The notes: generated by a model not told the origin, from the sequence alone. 64,000 nucleotides of DNA from Isoperla grammatica (GCA_945910005.1 OX246739.1:5114001-5178000); one strand, 5' to 3'. Shown: positions 48,894 to 61,979, counted from the stretch's first letter. Numbers and translations: made by a program.

Positions 48894-49797
48894 TGTCATG
48901 TAAAAGTTGGTACTTAATAACTTTTACAAGTGTAATCTGCTTCTTGGTGATTTATGGATATCTTGATTGTGTCAGTTTGTCATTTACAGTTTTCTTTCAC
49001 AATTAAGGTATGCGCTGTGCTGGCTATTTCGTCAGCCCAGAGCATTGGTTATTTCAATAATAATTGTTGCAGTATTGAGGGCAATGATTGCGGCAACTTT
49101 GCTGACTACTCGGTTTAGGAGGGCGCTGGTTCGGTTATGACGTCAGTAGAGCCTGGCCCCACTCATTTGTGATTGTTAGGGGAGGGGGTCGAACCGAGTA
49201 GTCTGATTGGTAATTTATGACTGAGTACAGCCAGCGTAGGGCAGAGAGGGGGTGACTGGGGTATGACGTAGGAAAGTCTAGGTGCGAGGGAGCACGTGTG
49301 TAATTCAGGGCATTCAATCATGGAACGGAAGAGGAGGTAGACCTGTGCCAAGGTGGAACGGTGGAAAGAACGACGGAAAACCCAGAGGGAAGGACATGGA
49401 GGCCGCTCGTGGACCTGGACGACGGAGCCAAACCACAACACGGGGTCGGAGTCAGCCACCGGGAAGCCAAGGTATTGGGGCTACTACAGCTACCCTCTAG
49501 ATAGGAAAGTTAAGTCCATCAGACCTGGAATGCCCATAGACAGATTCGCCATAACTCAGCCACGTAGGATAAATGTATATTCTAATAAATTGCGGTTCCT
49601 CTATTGTTTGAACCAAAGTCTTGTCAATCTAAGACCTAAACTGCCTGAATTGGTATGTCCCGATCCCTATGATGTGAGAACCACCCCTAGAGCTACGCCC
49701 CAGTACTTCTACGGGTCCGTCGACTTTGGAGTCCGTGGGTTCGAGGCCGGGCCGACGGAATTGGATGGATGTCACGGTAGGTTCTCGCTATCTAACA
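48894..49797 (+). repeat. 3' long terminal repeat
   Basis: This 904-bp copy lies exactly 3931 bp after the 5' LTR, from TGTCATG to CTAACA. It is preceded by the polypurine tract GGGAGGGGCGGA and followed by the ATAT target duplication. Confidence 0.95.
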
Positions 49798-50029
49798 ATA
49801 TACCCTAGAGGGTATTACGCCTCCAAAGTTACCGTTTGCATTCAAGTAAAGTATTACTGACTGCTCATACTCGGATTAAGACGCTAAAACCCCCATATAT
49901 GTATGAGAATGTATGATGAAAGCAGAGTGCAGTAGGCCAGGTTCGATACACCAGTGTCATGTGTTAAACATGTGTCAGATCCCGGATAAAACGAGGAATC
50001 TATGGACGGGCCAGCTTATCATGCAGTGC

Positions 50030-50920
50030 ATGGACAGGGGAACAGACTGGACTGCCCGCGTGTGAACTTGGACGGAGGAACAGAGCATACTGCATGGCTC
50101 GGAGCTGGATGAGGGAACGGAATGGACTGGCCCGTTGTGTGACGCGGTTTCTGGACAAGGGAACGAAGCGAACTAGCCCGGATTGAGATGCGGGCTGAAG
50201 TGTGACCGGCGCGGGTCCTGGACAAGGGAACGGACTGCACTGGCCCCAGATTAAGACGCGGACCAGAGTGTGACCGGCCGCCCGGTGTGAGAGCGAGCCT
50301 GGACGAGGGAACAGACTTGATTGAGGGGCGGACCGGAGTATATGACCGGCCGCCCGGTGTGAGAGCGAGCCTGGACGAGGGAACGGACTGGATTGAGACG
50401 CGGACCAGAGTGTGACCGGCCGCCCGGTGTGAGAGCGAGCCTGGACGAGGGAACGGACTGGATTGAGACGCGGACCGGAGTGTGACCGGCCGCCCGGTGT
50501 GAGAGCGAGCCTGGACGAGGGAACGGACTGGATTGAGACGCGGACCGGAGTGTGACCGGCCGCCCGGTGTGAGAGCGAGCCTGGACGAGGGAACGAAGTG
50601 GACTGGCCCGTATTGACACGCGGATCTTGGACGAGGGAACAGACTGGATTGAGACGCAGGGACCGAAGTGTGACCGGCCGCCCGGTGTGAGAGCGAGCCT
50701 GGACGAGGGAACGGACTGGATTGAGACGCGGACCGGAGTGTGACCGGCCACCCGGCGTGAGAGCGAGCCTGGACGAGGGAACGGACTGGATTGAGACGCG
50801 GACCGGAGTGTGACCGGCCACCCGGCGTGAGAGCGAGCCTGGACGAGGGAACGGACTGGATTGAGACGCGGACCGGAGTGTGACCGGCCGCCCGGTGTGA
50901 GCCCGGCCATGTCCCGTGAT
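50030..50920. repeat. 70-bp GC-rich minisatellite
   Basis: GTGACCGGCCGCCCGGTGTG, AGAGCGAGCCTGGACGAGGG and AACGGACTGGATTGAGACGC, then GGACCGGAGT, make a 70-bp unit. It is clear in about ten copies from 50.2 kb and degenerate from about 50.03 kb. The period is exact in the core (for example 50461 to 50531). Three minus-strand frames of 239-336 codons run through it, rich in Pro, Ser, Arg and His. They are repeat products without a recognised domain. Confidence 0.95.
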
Positions 50921-51029
50921 AGGCGGCTTCCGAAACCAGACACCCAGCTGGGACGCATTTCCATACCCACCGTCCTATCTCGTAAGTAACGAGATGAGAT
51001 GAGACCGCGCGATGAGATGTTTCTAACAC

Positions 51030-54000
51030 GTCTCCATTGCGGCTTTATACGTCTTTATCAAGTAAAATTAAATAATTTTAGTTTTTAAGTGTTTACAACT
51101 GATTTTTTGCTTGTGCAACATCATACAACTCATTTGACTCGCTGGTGTTGCAATTGTATCACTGCTTCTAATGCAGAAGGGGCAGGGCAGGGTTTGATAT
51201 CCGGTTCACCCCGAAGTTTTAACTTTGAAATGTGGATAATATGATATGTATAAACGGTGACTCTAGAGCCGTGACAACCACAAATAACATTCCAATTGGA
51301 ATATAATGTCCTCCACTGAAAATAAATTCTTGTAACTGAGTGGATACACAATAAATTCAAATGTATGTATTTATTTAACTGTTGTGCAGTAGGATATTGT
51401 ATTATTACAATGTTTGTACAACCAGTTAAGAAGGTAAACAGATATATCGAAACCCGATGTTTTCTCTGGCATAATTACAATAATTTGCTCCATAAAGTGG
51501 AATTGTTTCTACTGTGGAAAGTTTCATCTCCTTCCTGTTTTTATATTCTTGACATACGATATTTTCAAAAGTATTTTCTTTCTGAATTTTCTGACAGCAC
51601 GAGTTTTGGTTTGAAAAATGTATCCAAATCGAAGCAATTCTTTCAAAGGGGTATAGAGTGTGACCGTGTTTCAACCAATGATATACCGAACAATGATAAA
51701 TTAATTGAGCGAACAGGCCAAAACATTACCTTTGCAAGTAGGTATGAGAGGAAAAGCTGTCCACCACTTCAAATTTATCACATCAGCTGGAAGAAGCCCA
51801 CACACAAGAAGAAAGAAAACAAAGGTGTCCCTTGAGATATTGTTACATCATGATACATTTAACTCTTACTAATACAGTGTTTTGTTTTTGGCCAGTAGTT
51901 ACAGAAATGTGTTGCTAGAAATTTGTTACACAGTTTTCATAGACGAGTGATTCGTGACCAACCAGAGAGTCGCAATTTAAAATACCGATCGCTGGTTGGC
52001 TACGAGTTACTTTTCTATATGACGAACGCGTAGGTAGGGTTGTTTTAGACAAGTTTAAGATGTAAGCTATGAAATCGTGATGTGTTTCTTTTTGTTATCT
52101 CATAGTAATCGGACAAGAACATGTCCGGTAATAAAATCTGTTTGGCTGTCTAAACAAAATTAAAAACAAATTTTCATAGTTTAAAAATAAGCATTTGATG
52201 ATATAATTCTCTTCCACGCTCTAACGAAAAAGATTCATACGTGCTCAAATAGCGTCGAAAATATTTAGGCCTAATTGTATTTATTAGCATAGAACCAATT
52301 TACTCGCAGTACTAAATAATAGGCAATAGTTGAAGGCTGCAATACATGTTAAAAGTTACCACAATTTGAAATCTTGTTACTTCGTATAATTAATAGCAAA
52401 TTAGAATGTACTTTATATGGAAAACACGTGATGGAGTAAATTTGTGCGAGTGCATATTTTAATATAAAGCTATCCGTCTTTCGTGACCACCCTGGCGGTG
52501 TTTTCTGTAACTCGATAAATATGATAGAACAATTTGAAATAAAAGTGCGAAACACTTCCATTAAAGTGGAAACCATTACTCTTTCGATTAAATTATGACA
52601 AAAGTACAAAAGCGAGAATGGCGTGAATTTGAACATTTTTAAAATACCTGCAAATTCAATTTACTATTCATCACCTTAAAACCGGCTAAATCCGTTGTTC
52701 AATATCGGATTACACAGCATTGTTGCATGAAGTGTAGAAGCATGACTGACTTTAAACAATGATTTGTCACGATGTTCTAGTATTGCAAAGTTTTTTGTCT
52801 AGCTTTTTGGCCGCATCTGTATAACCATATTAGCGTTTCTGAGAAATGTTTGCACGACTGTTAGTCTGAGTCATTTCCACGTATACAGTTATCGCATTCT
52901 TTATTGCTTTATGAGTTATAGACACATGAGACAGTCATGAGCAATGACAATAGATATTTGTAAACAGAACTCATATACACAAACTCAGTGGTATTATAAG
53001 CGTTGCAGTTTTGTGGTGTGTTCTGAAAATGCTTCTTGCTGATATTTAGACAGCGTCATCTCATATGAATTGTGACGATAAAGTGCCTCGTGCCGTGAGC
53101 GAACAGCGGTTCCACGCTTGATATTTGAGCTTTGCGCTCATATTTCGCAACAATGGTAATTGAGACGAGACCAATGTTCGGACATAATAAAATTTAATCT
53201 TAATGAAGTTCTGAGAACAAATGGAATAATCCAATAATATACTAAGTATGCCATATAATAAGCTAGCACAAAAAGGTAAATAATTGCTTTTTTTATAACA
53301 TTGATTATCGGCCTATTATTCACAGTAATATATGACTGTGGAGTCGCGAAAGACAAACAATGTAAGCGATATGATTACTTATTTAAGTATAAATGATCCG
53401 TATTATGACTTCCAATAAAGATTTAAAGAGGCAGAACGTTTTTGAAGGATAAATATAATATATTCTAGATATTCTACTAATAAAGAGATGTACATGGGCA
53501 GCACGGTCAACATTCAAAACAGGTATTTCCTATGAGTTTTGGTACAAACTACACCAATAGTTAATTCAGTTTTACAGCTTAAATCGTGACATAGTTGTTA
53601 TTTTTTTGTATGTACGATCCAAACTGTATTTTATAACTATACCATATTATTTTGACGATGTTGTAACCCTATCGTTTCTTCTTGCATAACAATCAATTGT
53701 AAATGAAGCAATTTTTTCTTCGTTACTACTTTATTCTTCTTTATTTTACTACGCTTATTAAATTCTAATAGCTTATCTATTTCCATCTTTCTCATCAAAC
53801 ATATAAGTTATTATTACGTAACGCGGTTAGGACTATTCCACCCTGTGCATAAATAACAAGCTGTGAAGTCACATATTTATTTATACATCTGATTTATTTC
53901 CTATCCACGCAGTTATTAAATTGGTTGCGTTCTCTTATGGTACCCTGGTAAATAAATCCACGAATTCGTTCTTCGACCGTTGCTAAGACTTTTCGGAGTG

Positions 54001-54851
54001 TTTTAATTTGAATGTTTGCTCCATATTGAGTAGGCGTAATAAAAATTAAAGAACAAACGCCGCTGGGTGCTATAACATACCATATTTACGAACCCTTCAC
54101 ACGGGGTCCGCCCCCCCCCCCCCCCGTCGTCCTAACACAAAAACACTGTCTTTATACGAGATGTTGACCCGAGATTAAGACTTCATTTTGGCGGGGTTGT
54201 TTCAAACTTGTATTTACATGACGTCGATTATAGTTGTAATTTGTAAAGTTCTTTTTGACTCATGACTGACACAATTTGTAGTTAGTTTGAGACCAATATG
54301 AATATACGAAATTGTATTTATTTTCTGTACCCTATCAGTTACAAGCACTGATTTTCAGGGGGGGATATAGCACCATTTATTTCGTGCCTCGATGCAATAA
54401 CGCCTCCAAAGTGACCGTTTATATACGCCAACATAATATACATAGATTAAAGTCAATTTTCGAAGCTAAAAAAACTGCATCCTGAACCGGGAATCGATCC
54501 TTAAACCCTCTGCATTGTAAACAGGAATAAACCCACATGACCAACGGGTATAAAATTAGTTGTTACAAATTAACGAAATTAAGAAACGTTATGTTTATTC
54601 AGTTCGTGGAAATTACTTAGTTCAGCGTTTTGAAGACAACGAGACTTGGACACGTGATGACACATTATGTGAGTGTGCGAGTGTCCATGTTATAGGTGAA
54701 TTGATTCTCTTATAATATCTGCAGCATTCACACATAATTCACACTTATTACAGGGAATCTCTCCTTGGTGTAAGAGTAAGAGACACATGTTGACATGCAA
54801 GAAATGAGCAGATTGCTGCTCTACAGAAAAGCGTGGTTTATGTCCACTTAC
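51030..54851. other. Presumed first intron of Awh, part 4
   Basis: AT-rich DNA. A 156-codon plus-strand frame (51365-51835) has no recognised domain and probably occurs by chance. An imperfect inverted pair lies at about 51940-52035 (GTGACCAACCAGAG and CGCTGGTTGGCTACGAG). There is a poly-C run at 54111-54125, and a family-A-like fragment at about 54400 (CGCCTCCAAAGTGACCGTTT). Confidence 0.4.
54478..54550 (-). mobile_element. Possible tRNA-derived SINE head
   Basis: On the minus strand GTTGGTCATGTGGGTTTATT is followed by a B-box-like GGATCGATTCCCGG. Degenerate. Confidence 0.35.
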
Positions 54852-54857
54852 CTTCAT
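54852..54857 (-). CDS. Awh: Candidate first coding exon of Arrowhead (Met-Lys)
   Basis: On the minus strand ACTAGCATGAAG|GTAAGTGG places an ATG-AAG immediately before a near-perfect donor in phase 0. Spliced to the LIM1 exon (also phase 0) it gives M-K-T-E-H-R-L-C, the length and form I expect for an Awh N-terminus. The frame is also open upstream to an in-frame ATG at 54902-54900 (M-R-Q-K-D-N-W-A-Y-H-F-F-S-T-S-M-K), which a scanning ribosome would meet first; an in-frame TGA lies just before it. The implied intron is about 33 kb. Other phase-0 donors exist, so this is a proposal, not a demonstration. Confidence 0.42.
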
Positions 54858-55059
54858 GCTAGTCGAGAAGAAGTGATACGCCCAATTGTCTTTCTGTCTC
54901 ATAAGCTGGCTTGCAATCCTTCAGATAGTCTCTCCTACATAGTTCGATAGTCACAGTAGTGCAGGATATGTTGGACACTCACTCACTCACTTACTCGTTC
55001 TTGTGCAGAGCGCGCAACAGCCCCAGAAACACGAGCCGGTCGCTGCAGAGGTACCGGAT

Positions 55060-55160
55060 TGAATAAGGACCCTCTTCAGTTCTACTGCGGCCTAACAAGG
55101 GGACTCAGCGCTCGCGCCCCATTGGACGACGGGAGATAAAGAGGCGGGTACGAGTTCGGT
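55060..55160 (-). promoter_or_regulatory. Candidate CCAAT/GC-box promoter upstream of the proposed Awh start exon
   Basis: On the minus strand TACCCGCCTCTTTATCTCCC contains a GC-box complement, and GTCGTCCAATGGGGCGCGAG a CCAAT box. This GC-rich patch in AT-rich DNA lies about 200 bp upstream of the ATG-AAG exon, as a promoter would. No clear TATA box was seen. Confidence 0.35.
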
Positions 55161-58090
55161 AAGTAGGAGGGGCTTCGTAAATACTTACTGGACCAGAGAG
55201 ATTTGTTTTTTATTACGAGTTTTACTCACTGGATCAAATCATAAAGCGCCATGGAAAATGTGGTGTGGATTCCTCCTATATAAACTCGATGTATTTGTAG
55301 TAGGCCTATCTTCATGCAGAGCAGTGAATGAACGTTCCCCACATTAGGCCTATATAGTTTCGCTGTAGCCTACTGCCGTAAACGTTTATATAAATAAATG
55401 TATATTATTTGAAAATTGATTATGTGAAGGAAGAAATTAGCACACTAATGTTGACAGTTATGGTTCTTGTTATGTTGAATAATTTTGCTCATTCAAATGA
55501 TTTTTCGTAAAAACGAGGTAATTCTCTCTTACCAACAGTATGTTCTAAAAATATTATGTGTACCTTTGAGTGATTACCTTTGAATAAATAGATCATTGAA
55601 GATTAATTTCACAAGATATAACTTCTGCCTAAATAGTCCACTGTGTCAATAATGAGCTATATGCATCCAAGGGCGTAGTTTGGATGGGCCATTCCTGTTT
55701 TTACTTGGTGAATAATTTAACGAACGTATCGACAGTTGACACAGTTGTTGTCTATGACGCTATCAATCTTGTTAATTAGGACATATGTCTGTTTCGGCAC
55801 CTGCCATGAAGTAGCTACGGCATGTGGCCCGTGCATGTCGGAGGAACCAGAAAACAATACCCATCTAATTGCGTTTTGTTCACTACTTTCGAAACACATT
55901 TGATGCATGTTTTATGTTTTGTTTAAACAAACGAACACACATATAAAAGAGAAAAGAGTGAAAATTCACTCACCATTGCCACTTGATTTTGAAAACCTGC
56001 GACAAAGATTGGAGCAAATTTAAGTGAGGAGGTTTCATTTTGATATAAATATTAATACACGGATCAAGAAATGGGAGTTTCATTCATGTTTGTCAAATCC
56101 AAAGAGGTATAAGTCTATATACTGATAGCTATATAAAGTACAGACGTGCTTGATTATGTATACCATCTCCGTTGGAATCTATAAATAAAGTAAACTCTAC
56201 TTCGAAAGTCATTGCATATAGGCCAAGGTCCATAGCAGCGTGTTTTTCAAAATTAGAAGTGTTGTTTTGTCGTTATCATTAGGCCTATGCACATGTGTGT
56301 ATCTATAAACACAACAGTGGGGACATAAATTGAATAATATTCCCGATGGTCCCTTAAAATGTGTCAACTGACAAATGGTGCTTTATCGCCATACAATCCA
56401 TGACACAGACGTGATGTAGTAGACCAGCTACTTGAGTTTTGAATACTGTACATGAACATTCACACGAAATAGCCGCTGAATCAAATTGGCTGTGAAGTCC
56501 GCGCTCGTGTTAATGCTCGAATGTTTTCGATAGACTGCGCCACACTCGCTCGTGTGCCGCGCTACGATTGCGCAGCGGTGCGTCCCTCAACTAACCTAAA
56601 CACACATTGTTATGTCACTGGAGACGTATGCGGCGTGTTAAATATTAATTCGAGTTGAATGATCAAGAGTGAATATCGGAATACCCGGCCATTGTGCAAG
56701 TGTATCGAGCAGTGCGGTGTGGAAGTCAGAGCGCCGCTCTATTACTTCCGCTAGATTATCGTTAGGGGCGCGACAACGTTTCTCCCACGACTCAACGCAA
56801 ACCCTCAGGCCACGGCCAATTTATAAGGGTGGGAACAACGATTGGGTTGTTTAGTTTGAATGCATTCATACAAAAATTGACTTAAATCTGTTGAAAGTAA
56901 CTTTTTTTGTAAACTAAAATAAACGAAACATATATTTGTTATATGCTATTCCAATTACCAAGCGGAATGCTCTAAACTTCTACTTCTTAATAATCAAAGC
57001 CGTAATACATTATAGCTGTTTCTATTAGTTATAAAATAAGATATAGTGTATTATATTTATGTCTGGAAGTTGTGTTGAGCATATTCAAAATAGCCTGTTT
57101 AAAAACTAACTTCAAAAAGTCCTAATATTCCATGTTATGTTTTACAATACATTTTATATTTACCTTTGCTGCAGCCGAAGGGGAAGTTGATGGGAAGAGG
57201 GCCGTATTTACTAAATTCTATAGTCTATAGATAGATACACATCAGAAATGTCTGAGGCCTCTTTTTAAAGCTCAATCAAACCTCATTCGAATTCTGATTG
57301 TGTGAAAGGTCAGAGCGAAACTTCAGACAATATTTCGAATGTCAGGAATTGAACCGGCTGCCTTACGAGCTGTAGCGAGGCCGTCGCTATCGTATGAGAA
57401 CGAAGTGAGTATAACGAAGGCCTCGGCTGTAGCCAATAGGGGCTATGCTACTGGATTAGGCAACGTGTAAATGGTGGAGGTGCCGGGTCTTGGGTCACGT
57501 TGTGAGGGATTGAAGTACACGCGCGCTCGCACGGGAATACGCGGTATTAATCTAGATTCTAGAAGGTGGCTGAAGTCTTGACTCACGAACTTTTAAAGTA
57601 AATACGTTCGAATTTTGAACTTCCGAACGAATGCGACATTTTGGGCACTGAATAAGTTTATTTAATTTAAAAATTGATTTTGGGAATGTTGGAAAAGTTT
57701 TTGGTTTTGATTGGATATAATGTTGGAATTTTAGAGTTTGATCTTGATGCAATGTAAATGTGGACCTATAATGCATTGGAAATTTTTTCAAAAGGAGGCA
57801 GTACAGGGCTATGTAACGAATGATGTGGGGTAGCTCTTTACGTTAGAAAGGAAACATGTGATTTAGTGTTAATTTAGTATTGTTACACCGCTTTCAGAAT
57901 GATAAGTAAAACTATGATTTATACATAGCTGAGAAAACGTAAACAACGACAAGGGACTTGAACTTTTATAGAAACTATCATTTAACTCAGTAACTATTTT
58001 GTGCCAAGCCAGTGGCCCCTGAAGAGCAGAGAGCACAGCATATTATGTGTGGAGTGGAGGGCCTCTTGTCACCATGGCGACTGATAAAGG

Positions 58091-58117
58091 AGGGGGGGGG
58101 GGGGGGGGAGGGGGGGA
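58091..58117. repeat. Poly-G tract
   Basis: Long G run interrupted by one A, followed by AGTGGCTGAG. It produces false proline- or glycine-rich frames. Confidence 0.85.
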
Positions 58118-59148
58118 GTGGCTGAGAGAGGGGGAAGTCGTGGAGACGACAGATTAAGGAAACTCGAGAATTAAGCTCGGTTCGGTACAATACAATCAAA
58201 CAAAGTAAATTGCACTTGTTTCAAACCTCCCCCTTCAGCTCAACACTGAGTAACTCTTCTGTGTCCGATAAATAAAGAAATCGAATTCTTGAAAGAGGGG
58301 TAGAACGCACAATCAAATACAAACTGTGTCTTTATTCTTTTCTAATAACTTACAAAATACTAATTTTTCGTAGGAAACCTTGCAATACAACACAATACCG
58401 CCAATACAACTTGGTAGCCGTTCGAGCTAGAGCTTTAACATTTTTAACTCCAAAACATGCCATGCAATACATATGCAATATACATGTTATCTTGTGTTTA
58501 AAGTAGCTGTACAGCTAAAGATATACTGATGCAAAAAAAGATAAGAAACGTTGTGAGGCTACCGTCGCTTAACATGTATATAGGGAATGTGTCACACTCG
58601 CAGAGTCTCATGTAGTAACACAATTTTACTCCTTCGCTCCAAGCTATAAACTACCAAATAAGGAGGTAGTTACAATTTCTTTCATACAAAATCTCTAGAT
58701 TTCACAACCAAATACGCAGTATTGAATGTATATTTAATAAACCTATTTGATCAAAATATGAATCCAGTTATTTAAAAAAATTAAACAGAAACATGAATTT
58801 GATCTGAGAAAGAAATACGCTGCTTTGTGGCAACGCGTGTTGTAAAGCAAGAGGGTGTTCTCATAGATAGAACCCAATGAGATATTGTCCTGTGAAATGT
58901 ATTCAATACCCATCCTATGAACAGATGAGCCCATGCCGTGTAATGACAAGACTGTCACAGAGATAAGTGGGCCCCGCAGTCTGAGTATCTTCTGTTCCCA
59001 CAACGACTCTTGATATCACCAACCGCTGAGACAATTACGCGATAATTTCAGTGGTGGAATCGCCAAGTTGACAAAGCATAATCACCCAATCATCTTTCAA
59101 GCCGCTCCGCATGGTTTCGCGATCAGTCGTGAGCTGAAGTCAGAAGCG

Positions 59149-59198
59149 CGTGTGTGCGTGTGCGTGTGCGTGTGCGTGTGCGTGTGCGTGTGCGTGTG
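59149..59198. repeat. (GTGTGC)n microsatellite
   Basis: About eight hexamer copies. The open frame running through it (Arg-Val repeats) is not a gene. Confidence 0.95.
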
Positions 59199-60507
59199 AT
59201 ACGGTGCTCAATACATTGGTGTACTTCTATTTTCACTGAGTATGCCAGATTGTTGCTTGATTTTTATTCTTGGTCATTCTCCCCCCCCCCCCCCCCATTC
59301 TTTCTCATAAATATTAGTAGGCATATACAAACTTACAGGATTTTATTGATTGTATTATATTATTTTGTTCGTATTACTTTTTTAAATGGGTATTACATAA
59401 GGTTTGGTATCAACAACATCCACTTTTATACTTTTATATCATTCAGTGTCATTTATATAGCACAACTGTGATTTATGATGCTACAATCAAGCATTTCATT
59501 AGGAATTATTACTTAGGAAAGATTGTTTTGATGATATATTAACGAAAGTATATGGGCTACAAGTACATTCATTTAAAACACGCGCAATAATGTATTTGCT
59601 ATCTTTATCTGTAGACAGTACATAGCTTATTATCTAGGTCTCGAATCTTTCTAACCGAGCTCCGGCAACTTCCAATCGTTTTATTATAATTATGGTGGGG
59701 TATGGCAATTGAATCCCCTTAAATAATTTTAAAAGGAATATAAAATAAAATTTTACCCTCGTAATAATATTATTAAACCCCAAAACATTTTCAAGAATAT
59801 ATCGATATAATTTGTAGATGTGTCTTTATCATGCATGACTCTAATGTTAACACAAAAATTAACTTTTATACATGTGTCATTTAGGCCTAGAAGATGGCAA
59901 TGTAACTATTATCAGTGATTTTAATCAAATTTAAAATCCCTTCTGAAGAGACATTTCAGAGTGTTCGTATAGGAAATGAACTCTTAGAGAGTATATCGAC
60001 AACCGCTACGTACGCAAATGAACAACGTCGAAGAGTAGCATCAACAAATCATGTATATAACCACTGTGATGTATTAGAGTTTGAAGATCGTGAGTTATCG
60101 GGTCGGGCTTGCGTAATTTGACCTCTTGACCCCGGCAATATACCACACGGATACTTATTGTTCTGAACATGAAACACGAATATCTGAGGCCCTGTTCATG
60201 CCCGTCTCGTGCAAGAGGGCCGCGGGTTGCCTACCCCTCAGGACGGAGCAATGAGAGGTAATTGGTGTGAGTCCTCCTCCCCCTCATCACACGGCCCTTG
60301 TCCGCAACCCCACACTAGACCTTAACCGACGTAATCCTATCATCTGCTTGAATAACCCTTGCCTAGCTCCACTTTCCTTCCTTGCTACTCCATAAATGTT
60401 CTATTGAACTTATTTGAGTGTCAGTCTTGTCCTGGATCGCACCAGGAACCGTTGTGGTTTTGATATACGGTCATCTTACGGACCTTCATTACCGTTGCAT
60501 CAGCACC

Positions 60508-60546
60508 GGGTGGGTCTGGGTCTGGGTCTGGGGCTGGGGCTGGGGC
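60508..60546. repeat. (GGGTCT)/(GGGGCT) short tandem repeat
   Basis: Hexamers GGGTCT switch to GGGGCT within about 40 bp. Confidence 0.85.
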
Positions 60547-61948
60547 AAGGTCCCAGACACACGACACCAATTCTCCGAGATGGAGGAAATGTCAAGGAAA
60601 AAGCAAAAAAATCCCTATAATCAACAATCTAGTGTGCTAGAGTTATGTGCAGTACCCAAACGTATTTTGAACAATTAACTTCAAGCAGTTTTGCATGCAG
60701 AACAAAGTGAACTTTAATTTTACCGAATTAGGGATTTTAAGAGAATGTCCGACCTTAATACTAAAACACCTGTATGGAAGTAAAGTTTCTCTTTATCTGT
60801 TCTCGCTTTTCAATGAGCGCTTGTCCAGCAGAATTTAGAGGGTTATTTATTTAATTTAAGCCTTATCATTTATTCTTCGCGTTACTGGGTATGCTTGCAA
60901 CTGTAGTAAACACAATTAAAAAGTCTGAATACCGGACGTATTTAACGCCCAGATAATTGGTGATATAAAATCAGACACTTAAACCTTCCAAGCTACTCAT
61001 AACGTTTTTGAAGAGAATATTCTTATGCTTAGCGAACAAGTAATGAATTAAATTGGATGAAACTCTACAAGTCTGTACTGTAAACCAATGGCGCTAGCGA
61101 AATAAATCCTTCTTGCAAGGTCTGCTTGATTCTGGTGAAGTATTTGGGAGGCCGGTGGAGATCTAGGTGAGATCTAGTATACATTGGCTCGTCCAGAAGG
61201 CGGTGATGGCACTTTATAGAGCTGGGGACATGGCCCTCTCTAGGTCGAGCTTTGCCTTCGGAGCCCCCAAAAAGGCTGTGAAACATTGAAACGTTTAGGA
61301 GCATTTAGGAGATTCGCACTTGGAGCGCTCTCCTTGAGTTTTGCACTCACAGCGCAATTTTCTCTTATCTAAAAGTGGTTTTCAACGTCTCGTGTATACG
61401 GTATAATATGTGAACAAGGAAACGCCTACAAGTACGTTCTACCTTATTTAGACTGAATTTAAAATAAAGATAGACTACCCAACCCATTCAGCCGCATCGT
61501 AGGCGTATGCCATGCATGGACCGCAGCTGGGCGCCGGACCCCAGGTTGTCTATCCATCTCCTCATTTAGGCACAGATAGAATTATCTGAAGGTAATTATT
61601 TTACAGTGTGTATTTTAATCGAGGTATTCAATGCTATTCATTGCTACAATTAGCCACGTGTGTGGCCACGTGGCGTGCGCGCGTGGGGGGGGGGGGCTTA
61701 TCCAGTACACGTGCACTGCGTTGCGACAAGTGTATTGTCAAGGGATGTGGTTAGACACAGTTTGTCAGATGGTTATCTGTGAGATCGCCAGGAAGTAATA
61801 GTCTTTGTAACAAGAAACATTATGTGTAGAAAACTGAAGACTCAGCCATGCGATCAGAGCAGTCTGTCATGTCTATATAAGGAAGTTGGGGAGAATATGG
61901 TTTTATCGGTTGCATGTTATAACTATATGAATATAAAATACGTGATTT

Positions 61949-61979
<31 letters not shown>
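61949..61979. repeat. (GAT)n microsatellite
   Basis: About ten GAT/ATG trinucleotides. It gives a false poly-Met start. Confidence 0.95.

Larger units (their letters stand above)
44963..49797 (+). mobile_element. Complete non-autonomous LTR retrotransposon
   Basis: The 4835-bp element consists of two 904-bp LTRs and a 3027-bp interior (45867-48893). The target duplication ATAT is at 44959-44962 and 49798-49801. A primer-binding-site-like TGGTGGAGGGCCGGATCC starts two bases after the 5' LTR, and a polypurine tract, GGGAGGGGCGGA, abuts the 3' LTR. Both place transcription on the plus strand. The interior has no gag, protease, reverse transcriptase or integrase that I can recognise. Instead it holds a GT-rich strand and a 45-bp minisatellite. 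Apparently identical LTRs mean a very recent insertion driven in trans. It lies antisense to Awh in the presumed first intron. A 4-bp duplication fits a Gypsy-type integrase, but class cannot be fixed without pol. Confidence 0.93.

Noticed and set aside
44963..49797. Segmental duplication of host sequence
   Set aside because: The two 904-bp copies have TG...CA ends, a 4-bp target duplication, a primer-like site and a polypurine tract, so LTRs explain them better.
50000..51029. Minus-strand frames of 239-336 codons
   Set aside because: They lie in the 70-bp minisatellite, three frames at once, with no domain, so they are repeat products.
51365..51835. 156-codon plus-strand frame
   Set aside because: No domain or splice context, and biased AT-rich composition. 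A frame this long is not very surprising in 64 kb searched in six frames.
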